This document shows, piece by piece, positions 24,865-35,320 of a stretch of DNA of 41,296 bases. The stretch spans positions 1 through 41,296 of the forward strand of contig NZ_JASNRC010000014.1 of assembly GCF_030411995.1 (NCBI RefSeq). The letters run 5' to 3'. Made by a program: the position numbers and the translations under genes. The DNA is from Massilia sp. YIM B02769. GTDB lineage: Bacteria; Pseudomonadota; Gammaproteobacteria; Burkholderiales; Burkholderiaceae_D. The notes beneath the pieces are model-generated. The model saw only the letters and a program-made list of their open reading frames with translations. It made no database searches and was not told the origin of the DNA. Position 1 is the first letter of the stretch. Every line of letters begins with the position of its first letter.

Positions 24865-25635
24865 TTACAACTTGTAGTCGATGATCAGCGGCGCGTGGTC
24901 CGAGAAGCGCTCGTCCTTGTACACCGACACCGCATGCGCCGTGGACGCGATGCCCGGCGTCGCCACATGGTAGTCGATGCGCCAGCCCACGTTGTTCGCC
25001 CAGGCTTGTCCCCGGTTGCTCCACCACGTGTAGTCGGCCGCTTCCGGCGCCACCACGCGGTGCACGTCCACCAGGCCGAGTTCGTCGAAGATGCGCGTCA
25101 TCCAGGCGCGTTCTTCCGGCAGGAAGCCCGAGTTCTTCTGGTTGCTCTTCCAGTTCTTCAGGTCGATTTCCTTGTGCGCGATGTTCCAGTCGCCGCAGAT
25201 CACGACTTCGCGGCCTTCCGCCTTCAGCTGCTGCAGATGCGGCAGGAAGACTTCCATGAAGCGGAACTTGGCCAGCTGGCGCTCGGGCGAGGACGAACCC
25301 GACGGCGCGTACAGCGAGATCACGGTCAGGTTGCCGAAATCGCAGCGGGTGTAGCGGCCCTCGGCGTCGAATTCCGGGCAGCCGAAGCCGATCAGCTTGG
25401 CGTCGGGTACGCTGCGGCTATACACGCCGGTGCCCGAGTAACCCTTCTTTTCGGCGTAGTGGAAGTGGCCGTGGTAACCGTGCGGCTTGAACAGCTCCTC
25501 GGTCATGTCGGCTTCCTGGCATTTCAGCTCCTGCACGCAGATAAAGTCGGCGTCCTGCTTGGCCAGCCAGGTGAAAAAACCCTTCTTGTGGGCTGAACGG
25601 ATCCCGTTCAAATTGGCGGAAATAATTCGTGGCAT
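24865..25635 (-). CDS. xth: Exodeoxyribonuclease III
   Basis: A 256-residue AP endonuclease/exonuclease of the Xth (EEP) family. It starts MPRIISANLNGIRSAHKKGF, with the metal ligand Glu36 in CVQELKCQE. The catalytic region VICGDWNIAHKEIDL, NNVGWRIDYHVAT and the terminal SDHAPLIIDYKL are all intact. It repairs abasic sites and 3' blocks. The ATG at 25635 gives the family start; the upstream reading to 25737 is rejected. It is divergent from the hybrid kinase gene. Confidence 0.95.
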   Translation of the reverse strand: MPRIISANLNGIRSAHKKGFFTWLAKQDADFICVQELKCQEADMTEELFKPHGYHGHFHYAEKKGYSGTGVYSRSVPDAKLIGFGCPEFDAEGRYTRCDFGNLTVISLYAPSGSSSPERQLAKFRFMEVFLPHLQQLKAEGREVVICGDWNIAHKEIDLKNWKSNQKNSGFLPEERAWMTRIFDELGLVDVHRVVAPEAADYTWWSNRGQAWANNVGWRIDYHVATPGIASTAHAVSVYKDERFSDHAPLIIDYKL

Positions 25636-25755
25636 TGGTAGAGAAATAAGGAAAGACGGAGGAGTGTGACGCTGCCGCAACGTATGCGGGTCAATAGTGT
25701 AACGTGTTTTTACAGTGCCGGAAATGCACAGGGGCAATCTGTTAGACTGCTACGC

Positions 25756-28344
<2,589 letters not shown>

Positions 28345-28350
28345 TGCTGC

Positions 28351-28404
28351 GTAGGGTGGTCGGCTCCCCCCGGAAAAGCGGCGCATACGCAAAGCATGCG
28401 CCGC
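28351..28404. repeat. REP-like hairpin, copy D (divergent)
   Basis: GTAGGGTGG at 28351-28359 is the family's left-arm signature. Then GCGGCGCAT (28378-28386) pairs with ATGCGCCGC (28396-28404), and CCCACGCG follows. The right arm of the family is degraded. It lies between the hybrid kinase stop and pyrE. Confidence 0.5.
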
Positions 28405-28497
28405 CCACGCGTTCAACCCACGCCTCCCGGCCCGCTACCAAAGCCAGCACCCCCGCCACAGATTACAATACCGCTTTTCGCATACAGGGAGAACAGC

Positions 28498-29160
28498 GTG
28501 AGCAATCTGCGCCAGGAGTTTATTGCGTTTTCGGTCGAGACCGAAGTCCTTCGATTCGGTGAGTTTACGACCAAGGCCGGGCGCCTCTCGCCTTATTTCT
28601 TCAACGCCGGCCTGTTCCACGACGGCGCCACCCTGGGCCGCCTGGCCCGCTTCTACGCCCAGACCCTGCTGGCCTCGGGCGTCGAATTCGACATGCTGTT
28701 CGGTCCGGCCTACAAGGGCATCACCCTGGCCTCGGCCACCGCCGTGGCGCTGGCCGCAGAGGGCCGCAACACCGCCTTCGCCTACAACCGCAAGGAAGCC
28801 AAGGACCACGGCGAAGGCGGCACCATCGTCGGCGCCAGGCTGGCCGGCAAGGTCGTGATCGTCGACGACGTGATCTCGGCCGGCACCTCGGTGCGCGAAT
28901 CGGTCGACATGATCCGCGCCGCCGGCGCCGAACCGGCCGCCGTGCTGATCGCGCTCGACCGCATGGAGCGCTCAGGCAAGGACGGCGCGCTGTCCGAGCA
29001 CTCGGCGGTACAGCAGGTGGCCCAGGAGTTCGGCATTCCGGTGATTTCGATCGCCAACCTGGACGATCTGTTCAGCTACCTGTCGAACGAAGCGGCGGGG
29101 CTTGAGCTCGGCGCGCACAAGGACGCTGTGGCGGCCTACCGCACGCGTTACGGAGTCTGA
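28498..29160 (+). CDS. pyrE: Orotate phosphoribosyltransferase
   Basis: A 220-residue type I phosphoribosyltransferase that makes orotidine 5'-phosphate from orotate and PRPP in pyrimidine synthesis. The loop FNRKEAKDHG-type sequence (here YNRKEAKDHG, about 96-105) and the PRPP motif VVIVDDVISAGTS (119-131) are diagnostic. AGRLSPYFFNAGLF near the start is also typical. The start is a GTG at 28498 with AGGGAGAACAGC directly before it; an upstream ATG reading through a proline-rich leader is rejected. A terminator follows at 29196. Confidence 0.95.
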   Translation: MSNLRQEFIAFSVETEVLRFGEFTTKAGRLSPYFFNAGLFHDGATLGRLARFYAQTLLASGVEFDMLFGPAYKGITLASATAVALAAEGRNTAFAYNRKEAKDHGEGGTIVGARLAGKVVIVDDVISAGTSVRESVDMIRAAGAEPAAVLIALDRMERSGKDGALSEHSAVQQVAQEFGIPVISIANLDDLFSYLSNEAAGLELGAHKDAVAAYRTRYGV

Positions 29161-29195
29161 AGCACTGCTTTATCGGTAACTGGGCAGTAAACAGG

Positions 29196-29227
29196 AGGGA
29201 CGGCTTTATGCACGTCCCTTTTTTTTT
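29196..29227 (+). terminator. Rho-independent terminator after pyrE
   Basis: AGGGACG (29196-29202) pairs with CGTCCCT (29213-29219), loop GCTTTATGCA, followed by a long T tract to 29227. It is 36 bases after the pyrE stop. Confidence 0.88.
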
Positions 29228-29286
29228 GCTTATTTACATTGAGAAAATATTATTCCGATGAATGATAAAAAGTGTTGCTCAACGAA

Positions 29287-29292
29287 TATAAT
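29287..29292 (+). promoter_or_regulatory. Possible -10 element of the lipoprotein pair
   Basis: A perfect TATAAT stands in the AT-rich stretch 29230-29310, about 75 bases before the first lipoprotein ATG. No convincing -35 hexamer lies 16-18 bases upstream. A GCCCGG/CCGGGC hairpin at 29334-29348 would lie in the leader. Confidence 0.4.
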
Positions 29293-29367
29293 TGATTGTT
29301 GTCCTGTTATTAACGGCGACGACGACAACAATCGCCCGGCCACCGGGCTCCTATTCGAGAGAAAAAC

Positions 29368-29820
29368 ATGTTTTCAACAATGAAGCGGATCCTTCCATTC
29401 ATGGCCATCGTCGGCGCCATGGTCTTGACCAGCGGCTGCGCCGTCAACCGCGCCACCGCCAGCCTGAGCCCGGGCGCGGACCTGTCGAAAGTCAAGACCG
29501 CCTATGTGGTCAAGCACGACAAGGACAAGAACAACGTCAATCAACTCATCAAGACCAAGCTCGAAAAGCAGGGTTATGTCGTGACCACCGGCCCGGAAAT
29601 GCCGGCGCCATATGCCACGGATATGTCGGTGACCTATGTCGATAAATGGATGTGGGATATCACGATGTACATGATCGAATTGACGGTGAATTTCCGCGAT
29701 CCGAAAACGAATTTCCCGATCGCCACCGGTAATTCCCTGCACACCTCGCTGACCCGCAAATCGCCGGAAGAAATGGTCGAGGAAGTCCTCACGAATATCC
29801 AGGCATCGCCGAAGAAATAA
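29368..29820 (+). CDS. Putative small lipoprotein 1
   Basis: A 150-residue protein I do not recognise. The start MFSTMKRILPFMAIVGAMVL leads to the lipobox LTSGC with Cys24, so a lipid-anchored envelope protein is predicted. The mature part is lysine-rich, with DKDKNNVNQLIKTKLEKQGY and an aromatic segment VDKWMWDITMYMIELTVNF, ending in EVLTNIQASPKK. An internal ATG at 29380 would also work. GAGAGAAAAAC precedes the first ATG. Base composition is visibly lower in GC than neighbouring genes. It is 24 bases upstream of a second lipoprotein gene, probably one operon ending at 30437. It could be part of an envelope complex, but no function can be assigned. Confidence 0.75.
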   Translation: MFSTMKRILPFMAIVGAMVLTSGCAVNRATASLSPGADLSKVKTAYVVKHDKDKNNVNQLIKTKLEKQGYVVTTGPEMPAPYATDMSVTYVDKWMWDITMYMIELTVNFRDPKTNFPIATGNSLHTSLTRKSPEEMVEEVLTNIQASPKK

Positions 29821-29844
29821 ACCACCCACTTTACAAGGTCGAAT

Positions 29845-30390
29845 ATGAACAAGAATATGCTTAGCCTGGTACGCCGTGTCTTCCTGCTGCCGGCTGTCGT
29901 GGCCGTCGCCACCCTGACCGGTTGCGCTTCCCAGATCACCAACCAGGAACTGACGCCGGCGCCGGTCGCCGTCGCCAAGCAGCATGCCGGCTCGGTCACC
30001 GTGACGGCGCTGCCGGCGCCGAATGCCGACGCAGCCGCAGCCGCGGCCGACATGGCCGAGCTGCGCACGGCGGTCAGCAATGCCATCACCGCTTCCAGGG
30101 CATTTGCCGAGGTCAAGGGCAATGGCGGCGACTACCAGCTGACGGTGCAGGTATTCAGCGTGAATTCGCCGGCCTTTGGCATCTCGATGACCTCGAAGGT
30201 CGAAATGGGCTGGACCCTGAAGCGTGCCGATACCGGCGCCGTGGTGTGGCAGCAGTCGATCAACACCGAGCACACCACCGGCGGCGGCGAAGCCTTTGTC
30301 GGCGCCGAGCGCGTGAAGATGTCGATTGCCGGTGCGATCAAGAAGAACATCGCGCAAGGTGTCGAGCGGATCGGCGCGGCAGCGTTCTGA
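29845..30390 (+). CDS. Putative small lipoprotein 2
   Basis: A 181-residue protein with a lipoprotein signal: MNKNMLSLVRRVFLLPAVVA then LTGC as lipobox (Cys27). The mature region has an Ala/Pro-rich linker (about 35-65). An alpha/beta part follows with ELRTAVSNAITASRAFAEVK, GDYQLTVQVFSVN, VEMGWTLKRADTGAVVWQQ and a C-terminal amphipathic helix AIKKNIAQGVERIG. This resembles the general pattern of outer-membrane assembly-type lipoproteins that present a two-layer sandwich, but I cannot name a family. AAGGTCG precedes the ATG. It is followed by the perfect terminator at 30412-30444. Confidence 0.75.
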   Translation: MNKNMLSLVRRVFLLPAVVAVATLTGCASQITNQELTPAPVAVAKQHAGSVTVTALPAPNADAAAAAADMAELRTAVSNAITASRAFAEVKGNGGDYQLTVQVFSVNSPAFGISMTSKVEMGWTLKRADTGAVVWQQSINTEHTTGGGEAFVGAERVKMSIAGAIKKNIAQGVERIGAAAF

Positions 30391-30411
30391 TGGCCTGACA
30401 TCTGCCAGACG

Positions 30412-30444
30412 AAAAAAAAACCGGAGCATGCTCCGGTTTTTTTT
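30412..30444. terminator. Bidirectional Rho-independent terminator
   Basis: CCGGAGCATGCTCCGG (30421-30436) is a perfect palindrome flanked by nine A and eight T. It ends the plus-strand lipoprotein pair (stop at 30390) and the minus-strand gatCAB operon (stop at 30463) at a convergent junction. Confidence 0.93.
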
Positions 30445-30462
30445 ATGCGTTCAAGAAAAGCC

Positions 30463-31923
30463 TCAACCCGCCAGCTTCTTCTTCAGCAGCTCGGTCACCT
30501 GGGCCGGATTCGCCTTGCCCTTCGAGGCCTTCATGGCCTGGCCGATCAGCGCATTGATCGCCGCTTCCTTGCCGGCGCGGTACTGCTCGACCGACTTGGC
30601 ATTCGCCGCCAGCACTTCGTCGACGATGGCTTCCAGCGCGCCCGTGTCGGAGATCTGCTTCAAACCCTTTTGCTCGATCACGGTGTCGGCCAGGTGCTCG
30701 TCGGTCGACTTGGCTTCCCACATCGCCGCGAACACTTCCTTGGCCGCCTTGTTCGAGATGGTGCCGTCGGCGATGCGCTTGACCAGCAGGGCCAGCTGCG
30801 AGGCTTCCACCGGCGAAGCGGTGATCTCGACGCCTTCGCGGTTCAGCGTCGACGCCACGTCGCCCATCATCCAGTTGGCGATGACCTTGGCGTTTTCCTT
30901 GCCGGCTTTCGCCACCACGGCTTCGTAGTAGTTGGCCATGCCCTGCGAGGCGGTCAGGATCAGGGCGTCGTATTCCGGCAGGCCGTAGTCGCCGGTGAAG
31001 CGTGCGCGCATCGCGGCCGGCAGTTCCGGCATGTCGGCGCGGACGCGCTCGATCCAGTCTTCCGAGATGGTCAAAGGCGGCAGGTCCGGATCGGGGAAGT
31101 AGCGGTAATCCTGCGCATCTTCCTTCGAGCGCATGGCGCGGGTTTCCTTCTTGTCCGGGTCCCACAGGCGGGTGGCCTGCTGGACCTTGCCGCCGTCTTC
31201 GATCAGCTCGATCTGGCGCCGCACCTCGTAGTGGATCGCCTCTTCCATGAAGCGGAAGGAGTTCAGGTTCTTGATCTCGCAGCGGGTGCCGAATTCCTTC
31301 TGGCCGACGGGACGCACGGAGACGTTGACGTCGCAGCGGAAGGAACCTTCCTGCATGTTGCCGTCGCAAACGCCCAGCCACATCACCAGGCCGTGCAGGG
31401 CTTTCGCGTAGGCGACGGCTTCGGCGGCGCTGCGCATTTCCGGCTCGGAGACGATTTCCAGCAGCGGCGTGCCGGCGCGGTTCAGGTCGATGCCGGTCAT
31501 GCCGGCGTAGTCTTCGTGCAGCGACTTGCCGGCGTCTTCTTCCAGGTGGGCGCGGGTCAGGTTGACGGTCTTCGTCTCCAGCTTGCCATCCTTCTCGTAG
31601 CCGAAGGTGATCGTGCCGCCCTGGACCACCGGGTCCTCGAACTGGCTGATCTGGTAGCCCTTCGGCAGGTCGGGGTAGAAGTAGTTCTTGCGCGCGAAGA
31701 CCGAGTGCGGCGCGATCTTCGCGCCGACCGCCAGGCCGAAGCGGATGGCGCGTTCGACGGCGCCCTTGTTCATCACGGGCAGCACGCCCGGCAGGGCCAG
31801 GTCCACGGGACTGGCCTGCGTGTTCGGCTCGGCGCCGAACTGGATCGCGCTGCCGCTGAAGATTTTCGAGTTGGTCGTGAGCTGGACGTGGTTCTCAAGA
31901 CCGATGACGACTTCCCATTGCAT
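30463..31923 (-). CDS. gatB: Asp-tRNA(Asn)/Glu-tRNA(Gln) amidotransferase subunit B
   Basis: A 486-residue GatB. It starts MQWEVVIGLENHVQLTTNSK and carries the kinase-like core motifs YFYPDLPKGYQISQ, HLEEDAGKS, DLNRAGTPLLEIVSEP and EIKNLNSFRF, with a C-terminal helical tRNA-binding (YqeY-like) domain. With GatA and GatC it converts misacylated Glu-tRNA(Gln) or Asp-tRNA(Asn) to the amide form, so the organism charges one or both tRNAs indirectly. It is the last gene of the gatC-gatA-gatB operon. A 102-base gap with a REP-like hairpin separates it from gatA, which is unusual within an operon. Confidence 0.97.
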   Translation of the reverse strand: MQWEVVIGLENHVQLTTNSKIFSGSAIQFGAEPNTQASPVDLALPGVLPVMNKGAVERAIRFGLAVGAKIAPHSVFARKNYFYPDLPKGYQISQFEDPVVQGGTITFGYEKDGKLETKTVNLTRAHLEEDAGKSLHEDYAGMTGIDLNRAGTPLLEIVSEPEMRSAAEAVAYAKALHGLVMWLGVCDGNMQEGSFRCDVNVSVRPVGQKEFGTRCEIKNLNSFRFMEEAIHYEVRRQIELIEDGGKVQQATRLWDPDKKETRAMRSKEDAQDYRYFPDPDLPPLTISEDWIERVRADMPELPAAMRARFTGDYGLPEYDALILTASQGMANYYEAVVAKAGKENAKVIANWMMGDVASTLNREGVEITASPVEASQLALLVKRIADGTISNKAAKEVFAAMWEAKSTDEHLADTVIEQKGLKQISDTGALEAIVDEVLAANAKSVEQYRAGKEAAINALIGQAMKASKGKANPAQVTELLKKKLAG

Positions 31924-31967
31924 GGTGTTCTCTCTTTGTATTCGTTGTGCCAGTGCCGGTTGAACGC

Positions 31968-31988
31968 GTGGACGGCGGAGCCGTCCAC
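31968..31988. repeat. REP-like hairpin, copy E, inside the gatA-gatB gap
   Basis: GTGGACGGC (31968-31976) and GCCGTCCAC (31980-31988) form a perfect 9-bp stem with the loop GGA, followed by CCTACGCG as in the other copies. It lies between the gatA stop at 32026 and the gatB start at 31923, so inside one operon. Confidence 0.75.
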
Positions 31989-32025
31989 CCTACGCGATGC
32001 CGCAGCGGCACGTATCGGTTGTCCG

Positions 32026-33501
32026 TTAGACGCCTTCGGGGGCGCGTTGGTGCCAGTCGGTGACTTGCTGGTACTGGTGCGCGATGTTCAGCAGCTTGGC
32101 TTCGGCAAAGTAGTTGCCGATGATTTGCAGGCCGACCGGGCGCTTGGCGTTCTTTTCGCCGCTGCCGAAACCGCAAGGGATCGACATGCCCGGCAGGCCG
32201 GCCAGGCTGGTCGACAGCGTGTAGATGTCGGCCAGGTAGTTGGCGACCGGGTCGTTGGTCTTGTCGCCCAGGTCCCAGGCCACCGTCGGCGCCACCGGGC
32301 CCATGATCACGTCGCACTTCTCAAGCAAGGCGGCCTGGAAGTCGTCGGCGATCAGGCGGCGGATCTTTTGCGCCTGGACGTAGTAGGCGTCGTAGTAGCC
32401 GTGGCAGAGCACATAGGTGCCGACCATGATGCGGCGCTGGACTTCGCGGCCGAAGCCTTCGGCGCGCGTTTTCTTGTACATGTCCTGCAGATCCTTGTAC
32501 TCGCTGGCGCGGTGGCCGTAGCGCACGCCGTCGAAGCGCGACAGGTTCGACGAAGCCTCGGCCGGGGCGATGATGTAGTAGGTCGGGATCGACAGCGACG
32601 TCTTCGGCAGCGAGATGTCGACCAGGGTCGCGCCCAGCTTGACGAACTGTTCGAGGGCCGCGCGGACAGCCTGTTCCACATCCGAGGCCAGGCCTTCGCC
32701 GAAGTATTCGCTCGGCACGCCGATGCGCAGGCCGGTGAGCGGCTGGTTCAGTTCGCGCGTGAAGTCCTCGTGCAGGTTGCCTTGCTCGGGCGTGAGACTG
32801 GTCGAGTCGCGCACGTCGTGGCCGACCATGTCGTTCAGCAGCAGGGCGCAGTCTTCGGCGGTCTGGGCGATCGGGCCGCCCTGGTCGAGCGAGGAAGCAA
32901 AGGCGATCATGCCGAAGCGCGACACGCGGCCGTAGGTCGGCTTGATGCCGGTGACGCCGCAGAAGGCGGCCGGCTGGCGGATCGAGCCGCCGGTGTCGGT
33001 GGCGGTCGCGGCCGGCGCCAGGCGCGCGGCGATCGCGGCGGCCGAGCCGCCCGAGGAGCCGCCCGGCACCGCGTTCCCGTCCCAGGGGTTCTTCACCGGG
33101 GAGAAGGCCGAGTTCTCGTTCGACGAGCCCATCGCGAATTCGTCGAGGTTCACCTTGCCCAGCGTGACCATGCCGGCATTGTTGAAGCGCTCGACCACGG
33201 TGGCGTCGAAGGGGCTGACGTAGTTGGCCAGCATCTTCGAGCCGGCAGTCGTGCGCCAGCCGCGCGTGACGAAGATATCCTTGTGGGCGATCGGCACGCC
33301 GGTCAGCGGGCCGGCCGTGCCTTCGGCGAGGCGCACGTCGGCGGCGGCGGCCTGGGCCAGCGACAGCTCCGGATCGATGTGCAGGAAGGCGTTGTGCCCG
33401 CTTGCCTCGATGCGCGACAGGTAGTGGCGGGTCAGCTCGGTGCTCGAGATCTGCTTCGCGTGCAGCAGCGCCGACAGCTCTTTGATAGTCTTGTTATGCA
33501 T
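32026..33501 (-). CDS. gatA: Asp-tRNA(Asn)/Glu-tRNA(Gln) amidotransferase subunit A
   Basis: A 491-residue amidase-signature protein that releases ammonia from glutamine for the transamidation. The Ser-cisSer-Lys triad is visible as Lys74 (AHKDIFVT), Ser149 (PGGSSGGSAA) and Ser173 (TDTGGSIRQPA), with the same spacing as in S. aureus GatA. The family regions GSSNENSAFSPVKNPW and GIKPTYGRVSRFGM are intact. It lies 39 bases after gatC. Downstream, gatB starts only after a 102-base hairpin region. Confidence 0.97.
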   Translation of the reverse strand: MHNKTIKELSALLHAKQISSTELTRHYLSRIEASGHNAFLHIDPELSLAQAAAADVRLAEGTAGPLTGVPIAHKDIFVTRGWRTTAGSKMLANYVSPFDATVVERFNNAGMVTLGKVNLDEFAMGSSNENSAFSPVKNPWDGNAVPGGSSGGSAAAIAARLAPAATATDTGGSIRQPAAFCGVTGIKPTYGRVSRFGMIAFASSLDQGGPIAQTAEDCALLLNDMVGHDVRDSTSLTPEQGNLHEDFTRELNQPLTGLRIGVPSEYFGEGLASDVEQAVRAALEQFVKLGATLVDISLPKTSLSIPTYYIIAPAEASSNLSRFDGVRYGHRASEYKDLQDMYKKTRAEGFGREVQRRIMVGTYVLCHGYYDAYYVQAQKIRRLIADDFQAALLEKCDVIMGPVAPTVAWDLGDKTNDPVANYLADIYTLSTSLAGLPGMSIPCGFGSGEKNAKRPVGLQIIGNYFAEAKLLNIAHQYQQVTDWHQRAPEGV

Positions 33502-33540
33502 ATGCGTGTTCTGTTCGTGGAAGCGGAAGGGAATGCCGGA

Positions 33541-33840
33541 TTACTCGATCACCTTCGGCACCAGGTACAAGCCGTCCTGGGCCTTCGGGGCCGGCGCCTG
33601 GTAGGCGTCGCGGCGGTTGTCTTCCGTGACCACGTCTTCGCGCAGGCGCAGCGGCAGGGCCAGGATGGCGGCCAGCGGGTGGGCCAGCGGCGCGACGCCG
33701 GTGGTGTCGACCGCCTGCATCTGTTCGGCCAGGGCGAAGATGCCGTTCAGCTCGGACAGCGCGGTCTCGGCGTGGGCATCGTCCATATCGAGCTGGGCCA
33801 GATTGGCGATCCGTTTTACGTCTGAAAGAGTCAGGGACAT
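33541..33840 (-). CDS. gatC: Asp-tRNA(Asn)/Glu-tRNA(Gln) amidotransferase subunit C
   Basis: A 99-residue GatC that wraps around and stabilises the GatA-GatB complex. It starts MSLTLSDVKRIANLAQLDMD and has VDTTGVAPLAHPL and the C-terminal RREDV-like stretch (here LREDVVTEDNRRDAY), ending YLVPKVIE. An upstream extension to 33903 is rejected on family length. It is the first gene of the operon, divergent from mreB. Confidence 0.95.
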   Translation of the reverse strand: MSLTLSDVKRIANLAQLDMDDAHAETALSELNGIFALAEQMQAVDTTGVAPLAHPLAAILALPLRLREDVVTEDNRRDAYQAPAPKAQDGLYLVPKVIE

Positions 33841-34161
33841 GGCAAAGGGCGCGGCCGGGGCCGCGTTCAAAGTGTGGTTGGGCGAATAACGATATGGCGG
33901 CACGCGATGTTGAACAGCGTGCTACGGTCGATAAAACCTTGCTAATACCGTCGATCTCGCTTCGGGAACCAGGGGGTAAAACCACCTGTTTTCAGCGTTT
34001 AATCGGTAAATTATAAGGTAGAATGGCGGGCTAATGCGTGGTCGGCGCCGAATGAGCGCGGCCCAACGCGTATACCAAGACCGCCGGGCGCTGGCAGGGC
34101 CGACGCGGCAAGAACACTCCCGATTAATTGTTAGGCGCGGTTAACGCGCATCAGGACACAC
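33841..34161. other. Divergent intergenic region gatC/mreB
   Basis: The 321 bases hold no credible gene. An AT-richer patch at 33990-34024 contains TAGAAT (34019-34024), a possible -10 for mreB but with no convincing -35. GCGCG/CGCGC (34135-34139 and 34145-34149) form a small hairpin just before the mreB Shine-Dalgarno AGGA. Promoters for both directions must lie here, but I cannot place them securely. Confidence 0.4.
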
Positions 34162-35205
34162 ATGTTTGGTTCTTTACGCAGTTACTTCTCGAACGACCTG
34201 GCCATCGACCTGGGCACCGCCAATACGCTGATCTATGTGCGCGGCCAGGGCATCGTGCTGGACGAACCGTCGGTCGTGGCGATCCGCCAGCAGGGCGGCC
34301 CGAACGGCAAGAAAACGATCCAGGCGGTCGGCAAGAAGGCCAAGCAGATGCTGGGCAAGGTGCCGGGCAACATCGAAGCGATCCGCCCGATGAAGGACGG
34401 CGTCATCGCCGACTTCACCGTCACCGAAGAGATGCTCAAGCAGTTCATCCGCATGGTGCACGATTCGAAGTTCTTCCGCCCGTCGCCGCGCATCATCATC
34501 TGCGTGCCTTGCGGTTCGACCCAGGTCGAGCGCCGCGCGATCCGCGAATCGGCGCTCGGCGCCGGCGCCTCGCAGGTCTACCTGATCGAAGAGCCGATGG
34601 CCGCCGCGATCGGCGCCGGCCTGCCGGTCTCGGACGCCACCGGCTCGATGGTGGTCGACATCGGCGGCGGCACCACCGAAGTGGGCATCATCTCGCTGGG
34701 CGGCATGGTGTATAAAGGTTCGGTGCGCGTGGGCGGCGACAAGTTCGACGAAGCCATCGTCAACTACATCCGCCGCAACTACGGCATGCTGATCGGCGAA
34801 CAGACCGCCGAGGCGATCAAGAAGGCCATCGGTTCGGCCTTCCCGGGCTCGGAAGTCAAGGAAATGGAAGTCAAGGGCCGCAACCTGTCCGAAGGCATCC
34901 CGCGTGCCTTCACGATTTCGTCGAACGAGATCCTGGAAGCGCTGACCGACCCGCTGAACAACATCGTCTCGGCCGTCAAGAACGCGCTCGAACAGACCCC
35001 GCCGGAACTGGGCGCCGACATCGCCGAGAAGGGCATGATGCTGACCGGCGGCGGCGCGCTGCTGCGCGACCTCGACCGCCTGCTGATGGAAGAGACCGGC
35101 CTGCCGGTGCTGGTGGCCGAAGACCCGCTGACCTGCGTGGTGCGCGGCTCGGGCATGGCGCTGGAGCACAACGACAAGCTGGGTTCGATCTTCTCGTACG
35201 AGTAA
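34162..35205 (+). CDS. mreB: Rod shape-determining actin-like protein MreB
   Basis: A 347-residue bacterial actin. N-terminal MFGSLRSYFSND is the usual membrane-binding amphipathic segment, followed by the nucleotide-binding DLGTANTLIYV. Later come IEEPMAAAIGAGLPV, VVDIGGGTTEVGIISLGG and LTGGGALLRDLD. It polymerises under the inner membrane and directs the elongation machinery encoded downstream. The rod cell shape is inferred. It is separated from mreC by 115 bases with a REP-like hairpin, rather than being tightly coupled. Confidence 0.97.
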   Translation: MFGSLRSYFSNDLAIDLGTANTLIYVRGQGIVLDEPSVVAIRQQGGPNGKKTIQAVGKKAKQMLGKVPGNIEAIRPMKDGVIADFTVTEEMLKQFIRMVHDSKFFRPSPRIIICVPCGSTQVERRAIRESALGAGASQVYLIEEPMAAAIGAGLPVSDATGSMVVDIGGGTTEVGIISLGGMVYKGSVRVGGDKFDEAIVNYIRRNYGMLIGEQTAEAIKKAIGSAFPGSEVKEMEVKGRNLSEGIPRAFTISSNEILEALTDPLNNIVSAVKNALEQTPPELGADIAEKGMMLTGGGALLRDLDRLLMEETGLPVLVAEDPLTCVVRGSGMALEHNDKLGSIFSYE

Positions 35206-35240
35206 GGCAACCGCAGCGGCCGCGAAAGTGGTCAACAGCA

Positions 35241-35286
35241 CGCGTGGGCAGGCGGACGGCGTAACAGTCGGGCGCCTGCCCACGCG
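35241..35286. repeat. REP-like hairpin, copy F, between mreB and mreC
   Basis: CGCGTGGGCAGGCG (35241-35254) and CGCCTGCCCACGCG (35273-35286) form a perfect 14-bp stem with an 18-base loop. It lies in the 115-base gap between mreB and mreC. It lacks a T-run, so read-through with reduced or stabilised message is more likely than full termination. Confidence 0.75.
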
Positions 35287-35320
35287 GCTATCCGGGCCCG
35301 GCCCGTCTTAATCGAAAGTC

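Noticed and set aside
30445..33825. A 1126-codon plus-strand open frame opposite gatCAB
   Set aside because: Same reasoning: it is the complement of three recognised genes, with no recognisable domain.
35206..35320. Rho-independent terminator between mreB and mreC
   Set aside because: The stem is strong but no T-run follows on either strand, and mreC-mreD follow in the same direction.
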